From the NCBI GenBank assembly GCA_036263035.1, contig DATAHR010000245.1, forward strand, positions 1 to 18,386: a stretch of 18,386 nucleotides of DNA, in the 5' to 3' direction. Made by a program: the position numbers and the translations under genes. This document shows, in pieces, positions 6,221-12,831 of the stretch (position 1 is the first letter of the stretch; each line of letters begins with the position of its first letter). The notes under the pieces are model-generated. The model did no database searches. It worked only from the letters and a program-made list of their open reading frames with translations, and was not told where the DNA came from. This stretch comes from JAICYJ01 sp036263035. GTDB taxonomy: Bacteria > Actinomycetota > Thermoleophilia > Gaiellales > JAICJC01.

Positions 6221-7378
6221 TCAGGATTGCCGGCGAAGCCACTCGGCCAGGAAGGGCTCCACGATGCGGTACGCCCCCGAGCCGTCCTTCCCGATCAGCT
6301 CGTCCTCGACCAGCGTGCCCGCGGCGTACTGCACGGTGGACGGCGTGCCCAGCCGGTGCCGGGTGCGGTACCCGGCGGCGAGCAGGTGGCCCGGCTGCGC
6401 GGCGAGCGCCTGCAGGATCAGCCGCTGGTTGCGCGTGGCCTTCTCCCAGATGCGGGCGAAGTGCGAATGCTCGGATCGGAGCACCGAATCCAGGGCGACA
6501 TCAAGCTGCGGTAGGCCGGCCGTCTCGCCCGCCGGCGTCGCCTGCCAGAGCGCGTAGGCGAGCTCCTGCGTGCCGTATGGGTGGCCGCCGGTGATCTCCA
6601 GGAGTGCGTCCGCCGTCTCGGGCTCGACCGACTTGCCGGAGCTCCGGAACCGGCGGCGCACGAAGCGCGAGAACTCCCCGGCCGGGATCGGCCCGAGCTC
6701 CATGTGCTTCGCGCTGCGCCAGAACGGCTCGTTCTGGTCGTTGAAGATCCGCTGCATCATGTGCCGCTTGCTCCCCAGATAGATGTGGCCGACGTGGGGC
6801 TGCTCCTGGAAGACGGAGCGAAGCAGGGCCGGCAGATGGGGGTCGAGCGAGACGATCTCCTGGAACTCGTCGAAGATCAGCACCACCTGGCGATTGCGCT
6901 CGGCGCCGAGCCGGGCGGGCAGCTCGAGCAGGCGAGCGAGGGTGGCGTCGATGTCCTCGTCGGAGTACCCGCCTTCGATGGAGAACGTGACGGAGCCATC
7001 GCCCGGGTCGAGTGAGATGCGGGGTGTGACACGCAGGCCCCGGAACAGCTGCAGCGCACTGTCACGGGCGCGGCTGAGCGGGCTGGCGATGTCGTCGTGC
7101 ACCGCGCGCATGACGTGCTCGACGAACTGCTCCTTCGTCGCCGCCTTCATCAGGTTGAGCTGGGCGACCAGCACGCGCTTTCGCGTCAGCTCATGCGCGA
7201 CCCGCTCGACCAGGGAGGTCTTCCCATAGCGGCGCGGCGCGAACACCACCACGTTCTGACCGTTCAGCGCGTCGTCGGTGAGCTCGGCGACCTCCTGCGC
7301 GCGATTCGCGAACGCGTCGTCGAGTGCGATGTCGCCGAAGCGGAACGGGTTGGTGGGGATGGGTCGCTGTCGAGGCAT
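6221..7378 (-). CDS. Archaeal-type/STAND AAA ATPase with C-terminal winged helix
   Basis: 385 residues. The N-terminus (NPFRFGDIALDDAFANRAQEV) is the usual lead-in of the archaeal-ATPase (PF01637-like, COG1672-type) family. Walker A is FAPRRYGKTS at about 46-55, Walker B VVLIFDEFQEI at about 165-175, and a sensor-like LGSKRHMM at about 201-208. GGHPYGTQELAYALW at about 264-278 matches the GxP region of STAND NTPases. Residues about 310-375 look like a winged-helix domain (NQRLILQALA, TPSTVQYAAGTLVEDELI). Biological roles in this family are mostly unknown; many members are orphan, repeat-associated genes. Pairs of the same palindrome lie on both sides. The start ATG 7376-7378 is 2 bp from the nearest palindrome and no Shine-Dalgarno is seen. 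Confidence 0.87.
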   Translation of the reverse strand: MPRQRPIPTNPFRFGDIALDDAFANRAQEVAELTDDALNGQNVVVFAPRRYGKTSLVERVAHELTRKRVLVAQLNLMKAATKEQFVEHVMRAVHDDIASPLSRARDSALQLFRGLRVTPRISLDPGDGSVTFSIEGGYSDEDIDATLARLLELPARLGAERNRQVVLIFDEFQEIVSLDPHLPALLRSVFQEQPHVGHIYLGSKRHMMQRIFNDQNEPFWRSAKHMELGPIPAGEFSRFVRRRFRSSGKSVEPETADALLEITGGHPYGTQELAYALWQATPAGETAGLPQLDVALDSVLRSEHSHFARIWEKATRNQRLILQALAAQPGHLLAAGYRTRHRLGTPSTVQYAAGTLVEDELIGKDGSGAYRIVEPFLAEWLRRQS

Positions 7379-7380
7379 GG

Positions 7381-7435
7381 TACGGAAATATCCGTAACGG
7401 TTAGTATAGCCTACACCGTTACGGACATCTCCGTA
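7381..7435 (-). promoter_or_regulatory. ATPase gene promoter with two palindromic operators
   Basis: TACGGA-AATA-TCCGTA (7381-7396) abuts the start codon, and TACGGA-CATC-TCCGTA (7420-7435) lies upstream. Between them on the minus strand is TATACT (7403-7408), a good -10. The inner halves extend into an 11-bp perfect inverted repeat, TCCGTAACGGT (7391-7401) against ACCGTTACGGA (7415-7425), that encloses the -10. This geometry suggests a repressor bound on both sides of the -10. The -35 would fall in the upstream palindrome and has no good consensus. Confidence 0.7.
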
Positions 7436-7441
7436 CTGCGG

Positions 7442-7888
7442 CTAGAACAGCGCGGTGCCCGTCTCGAGCAACGTCTTCAGGTTGCTGAGGACACCCATCC
7501 AACCCGGACCGGCGACGCTGGCGGCCGTCTTCGGAGCGCCCTCCAGCTGATCGTGCACGACAGTCAGCAGGCAGTAGCCCCCGTCCTGTGGCTCGATCTC
7601 CCAGGTCACGCGGCTGGACTTCTCAGCGGCCATCTCAGAGTCGTACATGGATTGCCAGCCGTGGACGAGGCGGCGCGGAGGGTCGAACTCCATCACGCTC
7701 TCGTCGCCCCAGACCTCGCCGTCGGGGCTGCGCGAGTCGTAGTGATCCGGGGTGACGGTGATGCGCGCCCCATGGAAGTAGCGCGCCGTCCACTCCGGCG
7801 TGGTGATGGCGTCCCAGATCTGCTGCGCCGTGGCGCGGATGTAGACGTGGTACACCTGGGTGGTGGTCGGCGCCATGGTGGTGCTCAT
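7442..7888 (-). CDS. SRPBCC / AHSA1-family protein
   Basis: 148 residues. It reads as a START/Bet v1-like fold of the AHSA1 group: YHVYIRATAQQIWDAITTPEWTARYFHGA at the N-terminus, then SVMEFDPPRRLVHGW, RVTWEIEP, and a C-terminal helix GWMGVLSNLKTLLETG. Such proteins are small hydrophobic-ligand binding or stress proteins; the ligand is unknown. The ATG at 7886-7888 overlaps the ArsR stop as ATGA, and GGAGGA lies 6 nt upstream (7895-7900), which decides this start over the longer frame. Pairing of an AHSA1 gene directly after an ArsR-type regulator is a common bacterial arrangement, and the two are translationally coupled. Confidence 0.9.
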   Translation of the reverse strand: MSTTMAPTTTQVYHVYIRATAQQIWDAITTPEWTARYFHGARITVTPDHYDSRSPDGEVWGDESVMEFDPPRRLVHGWQSMYDSEMAAEKSSRVTWEIEPQDGGYCLLTVVHDQLEGAPKTAASVAGPGWMGVLSNLKTLLETGTALF

Positions 7889-8202
7889 GCGGAATCCTCC
7901 AGTTCGGTCTTGAGCTCGGCGAGCGCCGAGACGTGGCGCTCGGTGTACTTGTCGATCCACCGGTCGTGGATCAGCCGGATCGGCACGGGGTTCAGGTAGT
8001 GCAGCTTCTCCCGGCCGGAGCGGAGGGCGACGACGAGGCCGGCCGCCTCGAGGATGCGGAGATGCTTCATGACGCCGAAGCGGGTCATCTCGAGGTCGGA
8101 TTCGAGCTCCGAGAGCGTGCGGCCGTCACGCTCGAACAGGCGGTCGAGCAGGTGCCGGCGGGTGGGATCCGCAAGCGCCTTGAACACTCCATCGTCGTCC
8201 AT
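7885..8202 (-). CDS. ArsR-family helix-turn-helix regulator
   Basis: 105 residues. It is a typical winged helix: FKALADPTRRHLLDRLF, then TLSELESDLEMTRFGVMKHLRILEAAGLV (recognition helix TRFGVMKHLRIL), then the wing VALRSGREKLHYLNP. The metal-binding cysteines of classical ArsR/SmtB (ELCVCDL) are absent, so the inducer is probably not a heavy metal. The ATG 8200-8202 is chosen because a strong promoter lies exactly 6 nt upstream; an earlier GTG/ATG would place the promoter inside the gene. It is first in an operon with the AHSA1 gene and probably represses its own promoter through the palindrome at 8214-8233. Confidence 0.9.
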   Translation of the reverse strand: MDDDGVFKALADPTRRHLLDRLFERDGRTLSELESDLEMTRFGVMKHLRILEAAGLVVALRSGREKLHYLNPVPIRLIHDRWIDKYTERHVSALAELKTELEDSA

Positions 8203-8208
8203 GGGTCG

Positions 8209-8238
8209 AGTATATGTGACCTTTCGGTCACATGTCAA
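8209..8238 (-). promoter_or_regulatory. ArsR promoter with operator between -35 and -10; leaderless
   Basis: On the minus strand TTGACA (8233-8238), an 18-nt spacer and TATACT (8209-8214) form a near-consensus promoter. The perfect palindrome ATGTGACC-GAAA-GGTCACAT (8214-8233) occupies the whole spacer, so bound regulator would block RNA polymerase. Only 6 nt separate -10 and ATG, so the mRNA is probably leaderless. Confidence 0.85.
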
Positions 8239-8257
8239 GCCGAGGTTCTCCCCGGAC

Positions 8258-8263
8258 TATGGT
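8258..8263 (+). promoter_or_regulatory. -10 element of probable leaderless Nudix promoter
   Basis: TATGGT stands 6 nt before ATG 8270. The possible -35 lies at the same place as the ArsR -35/operator edge (about 8233-8240), so the ArsR protein might also influence this divergent gene. No Shine-Dalgarno is present. Confidence 0.4.
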
Positions 8264-8269
8264 CGGGTG

Positions 8270-8752
8270 ATGACCACTGACAAGTCCGGCCGGATCAGCG
8301 CGGGCCTCCTGCTCTGGCGTCGCAACCGCGGCGAGCTCGAGGTGCTGCTCGCCCACATGGGAGGCCCATTCTGGGTAAAGAAGGACCACGGCCACTGGAC
8401 GATCCCGAAGGGGGAGATCGAGCCCGGCGAAGAGGCCCACGCCGTGGCGCTGCGGGAGTTTGCAGAGGAGACCGGTCACGCGCCGCCGGTCGGGCCCTTC
8501 ATCGAGGTGGGCGAGATCCGTCAGAAGTCCGGCAAGCGAGTGCTCGCCTGGGCGGTCGAGGGAGATCTCGACCCGGCCGTCGCGCAGAGCAACACGTATG
8601 AGATGGAATGGCCTCCGCGATCGGGCCGGATCGAGTCATTTCCCGAGATCGACCGGGTCGAGTGGTTCGGGATGGACGAGGCCCGCCGAAGGTTGAAGGC
8701 AGCGCAGGTTCCGTTCCTCGATCGACTCGAAGAGCGGCTCAACGCAGGCTGA
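8270..8752 (+). CDS. Nudix hydrolase (COG4119-like)
   Basis: 160 residues. The Nudix box GX5EX7REUXEEXGU is complete at about 48-70 (GEIEPGEEAHAVALREFAEETG), with the metal-binding glutamates of REFAEE. SAGLLLWRR at the N-terminus, FWVKKDHGHWTIPKGE before the box, and EMEWPPRSGRIESFPEIDRVEWF near the C-terminus match the COG4119 group of predicted NTP pyrophosphohydrolases. It would cleave a nucleoside diphosphate linked to another moiety; the substrate is not predictable. The ATG is 6 nt after a TATGGT -10; a GTG one codon earlier is possible. Divergent from the ArsR operon and convergent with the GH4 gene 24 bp away. Confidence 0.92.
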   Translation: MTTDKSGRISAGLLLWRRNRGELEVLLAHMGGPFWVKKDHGHWTIPKGEIEPGEEAHAVALREFAEETGHAPPVGPFIEVGEIRQKSGKRVLAWAVEGDLDPAVAQSNTYEMEWPPRSGRIESFPEIDRVEWFGMDEARRRLKAAQVPFLDRLEERLNAG

Positions 8753-8781
8753 TGGCTGCGCCGGGTTCGAAACCGATCAGC
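8748..8781. terminator. Weak bidirectional hairpin at convergent Nudix/GH4 ends
   Basis: GCTGAT (8748-8753) pairs with ATCAGC (8776-8781), with an inner, nearly symmetric CGGGTTCGAAACCG (8762-8775). It spans both stop codons. Stability is modest and there is no T-tract. Confidence 0.35.
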
Positions 8782-10108
8782 GGAACAGCGGCAGGTGCTC
8801 TGCGTTCGCTTCGAGCATCTCGTCCATCAGCGTCTGCGTCTGGTCGATGTCCAGGTTGGACGCGGTGTTCGGGTCGAGCACGAATGCGTGCAGCGCCTGC
8901 TCGCGGTCTCCGGACAGCGCGGCAGCCACGACCTGACGCTGGAAGTCCACGTACCTGCGCAGGTGGGCGGCCAGCTGGTCGGGCAGCGGCCCGGTCGCAA
9001 CCGGCCGGATGCCGTAGGCGTTGATCTGTGCGTTGACCTCGACGATCGCGTCGTCGGGCAGGTTGGGGATCGCACCCTCGTTCGGCGCGTTGACCACCAT
9101 CGTCCTGTTGCCGTTTCCGACGATCGCCTCGATCAGGTCGATCACCTCGATGCCCCAGTCCTCGTCCCCGACCGGCAGATCGGCCAGCGTCACCGGCCCC
9201 GCATCCGGCGCAGTCCACGTCGCGGCCAGGTCTTCGAGGCTCTGCACCCGGGCCCGCTCATAGTCCATGTCGTGCGTGGTGATGCCGTAGCGCATGCGCA
9301 CTCCCTGTGCGGTGCCGGCGTAGGGGGCCTCGAGCCGCTGCATCTGGGGGAAGAACTCCACCCAGTGCGACCAGCAGTACGGCAGCACGCCGTAGCGGTC
9401 GAGCGCCCAACGAACGATCGGCTGGGTAGCGCGCTCGCGCACCAGGGGCATCGCGTCGGTGCCGTCAGTCAGGCGCAGCGCCGTCACGGCTGCGCAGTGG
9501 TTGATGCCCGCGACGACCGGCGGCATGGCGATCCTGTCCGGCTCGACACCAACCTGCTCGGCAAGCCACTCGCGGCTGCTGGGATGGCCCGTGCACGAGC
9601 ACAGCGCGTAGGAGCGCACCTGCGGTGCGGCGACGCGCATCGCCATTGCCTCGACGGGCGCCGGATTCGTGTAGTTGAACACCCAGGCATCGGGGGCCAC
9701 GTCGGCGCAGTTCCGCGCGACCTCCGCGAGCACCGGGGCATTGCGGAAGGCACGCAGGATCCCACCCGGGCCGACCGAATCCGCGACGTGCATGACGATG
9801 CCGTGGCGCCCGGGGATCTCGAGGTCGTTCGCCCACGCGTCCATGCCGCCGACCGAGATGGCGGCGATCACGAAGTCGGCGTCGACCAGCGATTCACGCT
9901 GATTGGTCGTGCTGCTGACACGAAGCGCGCTGCCCTCGCTTTCGATCAGCTTGTCGGCGAGCGACTGCATGACGCCGAGGCGTCCCTGGTCGATGTCCAT
10001 GAGGGACACCTGCGCCCCTGCCAGGACAGGCGATTGCATGAGCCGGCGGATCAGCAGCGGCACGAAGCTGCTGGAACCGCCTCCGATGATGGTTACCTTG
10101 ACCGGCAT
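8777..10108 (-). CDS. Glycoside hydrolase family 4 (alpha-galactosidase/alpha-glucosidase-like)
   Basis: 443 residues. GH4 enzymes use NAD and a divalent metal to cleave glycosides by a redox-elimination route in the cytoplasm. The Rossmann start KVTIIGGGSSSFVP is at 4-17. DSVGPGGILRAFRNAPV at about 110-126 matches the DTxGPGG block of the alpha-glucosidase/galactosidase branch. FNYTNPAPVEA is at about 144-154. The candidate metal ligands are Cys170 or Cys172 (LCSCTGHP) and His204 (AGINHCAAV). The cysteine segment has a second Cys and a displaced His compared with the usual CHS/CHG form. Substrate specificity is open. It is the last gene of an amine oxidase-SDR-GH4 unit, starting 3 nt after the SDR stop, so probably coupled. 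Confidence 0.9.
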   Translation of the reverse strand: MPVKVTIIGGGSSSFVPLLIRRLMQSPVLAGAQVSLMDIDQGRLGVMQSLADKLIESEGSALRVSSTTNQRESLVDADFVIAAISVGGMDAWANDLEIPGRHGIVMHVADSVGPGGILRAFRNAPVLAEVARNCADVAPDAWVFNYTNPAPVEAMAMRVAAPQVRSYALCSCTGHPSSREWLAEQVGVEPDRIAMPPVVAGINHCAAVTALRLTDGTDAMPLVRERATQPIVRWALDRYGVLPYCWSHWVEFFPQMQRLEAPYAGTAQGVRMRYGITTHDMDYERARVQSLEDLAATWTAPDAGPVTLADLPVGDEDWGIEVIDLIEAIVGNGNRTMVVNAPNEGAIPNLPDDAIVEVNAQINAYGIRPVATGPLPDQLAAHLRRYVDFQRQVVAAALSGDREQALHAFVLDPNTASNLDIDQTQTLMDEMLEANAEHLPLFR

Positions 10109-10111
10109 CCG

Positions 10112-10819
10112 CTAGTTCATCGAGTCGTCGCTCATGGGCAGGATCGTCGCCTCGAGCACACGGTGGGTGCGCGGACGGGTGACGCAGTGCACGACGGCGT
10201 CCGCGATCTCCTCGGGCCGCATCATCACCTCCAGGTCGGGGTCGCCGGGCGAACGGCCACGGCCCATCGCGAACTCGGTGTACACACCGCCGGGCGCGAT
10301 CGTCGAGCAGCGCACGCCCTGGCGGTACAGCTCGTGGTCGAGGGAGCGCATGAAGCCCACTTGGGCGAACTTCGACGCCGCGTACACCGCCTCGCCCTCC
10401 GGGCCGCGCTGGCCGGCCACGGATGCGACCACCGTTAGATCGGCAGAGTCGCTCTCGAGCAGGTGCGGCAGCGTAGCCCGTACGGTGTACAGCAGGCCCT
10501 TGACGTTGGTGTCGATCATCTCCTCGAGATGCTCGGCGTCGAGCGAGAGGAAGTCGCCGTAGGCGCCGACGCCCGCGTTCGCAACCACGATGTCGAGCCT
10601 GCCGAAGCGGTCGACCGCTGCCGCCGTCAGCGCCTCGATCTGCTGCGGATCGCGGACGTCGCAGGGCTGCGCCAGGGCGCCGTCGATACCGAGGTCATCT
10701 TCGCGCCGTGAGCCGAGCGCGAGCCGGGCACCTCCGGCCGCCAGGGCGCGAGCGGTCGCCGCACCGATACCACTGCTGGCGCCGGTGATCAGTGCGACGC
10801 GGCCCTCGAGCGTGTTCAC
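10112..10819 (-). CDS. Short-chain dehydrogenase/reductase (SDR)
   Basis: 235 residues from GTG. The classical SDR pattern is complete: TGASSGIG at about 12-19, ANAG at 80-83, the catalytic Asn105 (DTNVKG), Ser133 (VASVAG) and YAASK at 146-150. The R-R after the second strand (LGSRRE, about 36-40) suggests NADP preference. It would oxidise or reduce a hydroxyl or carbonyl on a small molecule, plausibly a sugar derivative given the neighbours. It starts 13 nt after the amine oxidase stop and ends 3 nt before the GH4 start, so it sits in the middle of a three-gene operon. Confidence 0.93.
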   Translation of the reverse strand: MNTLEGRVALITGASSGIGAATARALAAGGARLALGSRREDDLGIDGALAQPCDVRDPQQIEALTAAAVDRFGRLDIVVANAGVGAYGDFLSLDAEHLEEMIDTNVKGLLYTVRATLPHLLESDSADLTVVASVAGQRGPEGEAVYAASKFAQVGFMRSLDHELYRQGVRCSTIAPGGVYTEFAMGRGRSPGDPDLEVMMRPEEIADAVVHCVTRPRTHRVLEATILPMSDDSMN

Positions 10820-10832
10820 GTTGTTGTCCAGG

Positions 10833-12767
10833 TCAGCAATGGTGGTCGGAGTGCGGATGTGGCGGCGGCACGTCCAGCGCCGGGTTGCGCTCGAAGAACC
10901 CTACCGGCTTGAGCAGGAAGCCTGCCGTGGCAACGGGCATCACGGGCCAGTCCTCGGGCCGGGGAACGTGGTGGTGGCCGAACGTGTACCAGATCACCAC
11001 GTCTTCTCCGTCGATCGGCCGGTCGGCGCCCGTCCACTCGGGCAGCCCCGCGCCGCCGGGATGGAGGTTCGGGTAGTCGCCGGCCGCATAGCGTTCGTCC
11101 GGGCGGTACGGCGTGACCCAGAGGTGGTTGCGAATGAAGCCCGCGCGCTTGCTGACCGGTGCATCGGGCTGTGCGAACGGGAACGTCGTCCCGCCCGGCA
11201 ACAGCCGGTAGCCGACGGGCTCGCCCAGCCGGTGGTGGACGTCCGGGTTGACGATCTCCCACCAGCGCGCGGCGCGGGTGTCCACCGTCCGCTGCGCCTC
11301 CTGTTCGCTGGCGAGGCGGCGGCGGCGAGCCCGGAAGGCATTGCCGTAGGGGTTCTCGGGGCCGGGGGGCACCGACTCCGTCCAGACCTCGTCAACCGCG
11401 TTCCGTGTCCCGTCGATATCGAGGTCGAGCCGGAGGTTGAAGAAGTGCTGGTGCACCATCGCGTTCAACCCCGGGGCCACCAGCGTCCCGTGCTCCGGCC
11501 GGACGCCGGGTGCAACGGCGCCGGTCGAGAGGACGCCGGTCAGCTTCACCTCGAACTCGACCATGCCGTCCTGGTAGAGGTACCAGAAGAAGCCGTAGTC
11601 GTAGTTGCCGATGGCGGAGAACGACGAGATCACCAGACGGCGGGAGCGCCGCACCTCACCCGACCCGTCGCGCCACTCGATGTGCCGCCAGAGCACACCC
11701 ACGTCCTCCTCATGGATGCAGACGGCGTTGGGGATGGGAACGGGGGCACCCTCGGCGTCGGAGACGACGGCGTCGAGATAGACGATCTCGCCGAGGCAGT
11801 CGCATCCTCGGGTCAAGGGAGAGGCGGCCAGCCCGACGCCGTTCTCGCCCCCGTCGAAGGCGTTCTTGAAGTAGTGCGTCGGGCTGGGGTCACCGTAGGG
11901 CACGACCATCTCCGAGAGCGACGCCCGGTGCATGATCGGACGCCGCCGGCCGCCGTCCTCGTAGGAGAGGCGGTTCAGCACGAGCCCCTCGCGCGGCGTG
12001 AACCCGACATGCACCTGCCAGCGTTGCCACGTCAGCACACGGCCCTCGAGCGCGAAGCCCGGGCCGTCGGGCTGGGTGATCTCGAGCGGCGCGATGTCAT
12101 CGCGCAGCGGCCCCGACGCCTCGACGTCGAAGTTGCCGTCCTCCGGCGGGATCGGCACCACACCGTGGTCGTCGACGCGCAGCACCTCCAGCGTGTTCAG
12201 ATCGACCAGCACGACGACGCCATCGACCGGATGCGCCCACTCGCTGTCGCCCGGCCGCGGCCGGATGAACGCGACGGCCCGGCAGAGCCGTTGCCCGGTC
12301 TCGTCCTCGGGCCCGAAGTGGCCGGCCGGCCACGCATCGACCTGCACGGTGTCGAAGTCCGTGACCCCGCGACGTCGCATCGCGGCCTGGAAGTCCGGGT
12401 GCAGACGCACCGCCTCCTCGGCCTCCATCAGCTCCGAGACGACGGCCATCGGGTGGATGTCGTTGCGCCGGCGCCATGCGGTCACGGCCCCGGAGTCCAG
12501 CGACACCCGGGCCTCCACCGTCTCCTGTGCCCGCCGGTCGAGGATGACGACCTCGGCCTCGCGCGCCGGCGCCGCGCCGCCCTCCGCCCAGGCGATCACC
12601 TCAGCCTTGTGCGGCTCGGCCAGGGCGATGGTGACGAAACGGTGGCCTTCGGCCAGCGCGCCTCCGTCGCCATCGTACGCGCGGACGACCGAGGAGACCG
12701 CGGCGATCTCATCGGCGTCGAGCGGGTCGAGCGGGTGAGTGACGGCGCGCTCTTGTGTTCTCCCCAT
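10833..12767 (-). CDS. Copper-containing primary amine oxidase
   Basis: 644 residues, the normal length of cytoplasmic bacterial copper amine oxidases; no signal peptide is seen. These enzymes oxidise primary amines to aldehydes with release of ammonia and hydrogen peroxide. The cofactor motif NYDY at 388-391 carries the tyrosine converted to topaquinone (Tyr389). Copper ligands are His439 and His441 (HQH) and His600 (GHHHVPRPEDWP). The catalytic base is Asp305 in NAFDGGENG; the gate position two residues before is Ala, as in fungal methylamine-oxidase types, rather than the Tyr of Arthrobacter enzymes. The C-terminus ends in a His-rich HPHSDHHC. ATG 12765-12767 is chosen because longer frames run into the divergent binding protein gene. 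First gene of the amine oxidase-SDR-GH4 unit. Confidence 0.95.
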   Translation of the reverse strand: MGRTQERAVTHPLDPLDADEIAAVSSVVRAYDGDGGALAEGHRFVTIALAEPHKAEVIAWAEGGAAPAREAEVVILDRRAQETVEARVSLDSGAVTAWRRRNDIHPMAVVSELMEAEEAVRLHPDFQAAMRRRGVTDFDTVQVDAWPAGHFGPEDETGQRLCRAVAFIRPRPGDSEWAHPVDGVVVLVDLNTLEVLRVDDHGVVPIPPEDGNFDVEASGPLRDDIAPLEITQPDGPGFALEGRVLTWQRWQVHVGFTPREGLVLNRLSYEDGGRRRPIMHRASLSEMVVPYGDPSPTHYFKNAFDGGENGVGLAASPLTRGCDCLGEIVYLDAVVSDAEGAPVPIPNAVCIHEEDVGVLWRHIEWRDGSGEVRRSRRLVISSFSAIGNYDYGFFWYLYQDGMVEFEVKLTGVLSTGAVAPGVRPEHGTLVAPGLNAMVHQHFFNLRLDLDIDGTRNAVDEVWTESVPPGPENPYGNAFRARRRRLASEQEAQRTVDTRAARWWEIVNPDVHHRLGEPVGYRLLPGGTTFPFAQPDAPVSKRAGFIRNHLWVTPYRPDERYAAGDYPNLHPGGAGLPEWTGADRPIDGEDVVIWYTFGHHHVPRPEDWPVMPVATAGFLLKPVGFFERNPALDVPPPHPHSDHHC

Positions 12768-12782
12768 GCGGTTCCGTAGTAT
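12753..12782 (+). promoter_or_regulatory. Promoter for the sugar ABC operon
   Basis: TTGTGT (12753-12758), an 18-nt spacer and TAGTAT (12777-12782) form a plausible sigma-70-type promoter reading into the binding-protein gene. It overlaps the start of the divergent amine oxidase, so a regulator here could control both units. No operator palindrome was found. Confidence 0.5.
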
Positions 12783-12820
12783 GGCGCCCCGGCTGCGAGA
12801 AGGAGCGGCCAACCTTCCAC

Positions 12821-12826
12821 GAGGAG
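12821..12826 (+). promoter_or_regulatory. Ribosome binding site deciding the binding-protein start
   Basis: GAGGAG lies 5 nt before GTG 12832, which fixes the start of the lipoprotein at a typical signal peptide and excludes longer frames. Confidence 0.75.
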
Positions 12827-12831
12827 ACGCG

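Noticed and set aside
6189..7435. CRISPR-like or toxin-antitoxin reading of the repeated TACGGA palindromes
   Set aside because: There are only four short palindromes, no spacers of constant length and no small toxin/antitoxin pair next to them.
8761..8775. GGGTTCGAAACC resembling a tRNA T-arm
   Set aside because: No acceptor, D-arm or anticodon arm can be folded around it; it lies between two stop codons and fits a short hairpin better.
10590..12779. Long open frame on the plus strand opposite the amine oxidase
   Set aside because: It is a GC-driven shadow; the minus frame encodes a complete copper amine oxidase with all catalytic residues, while the plus product has no recognisable domain.
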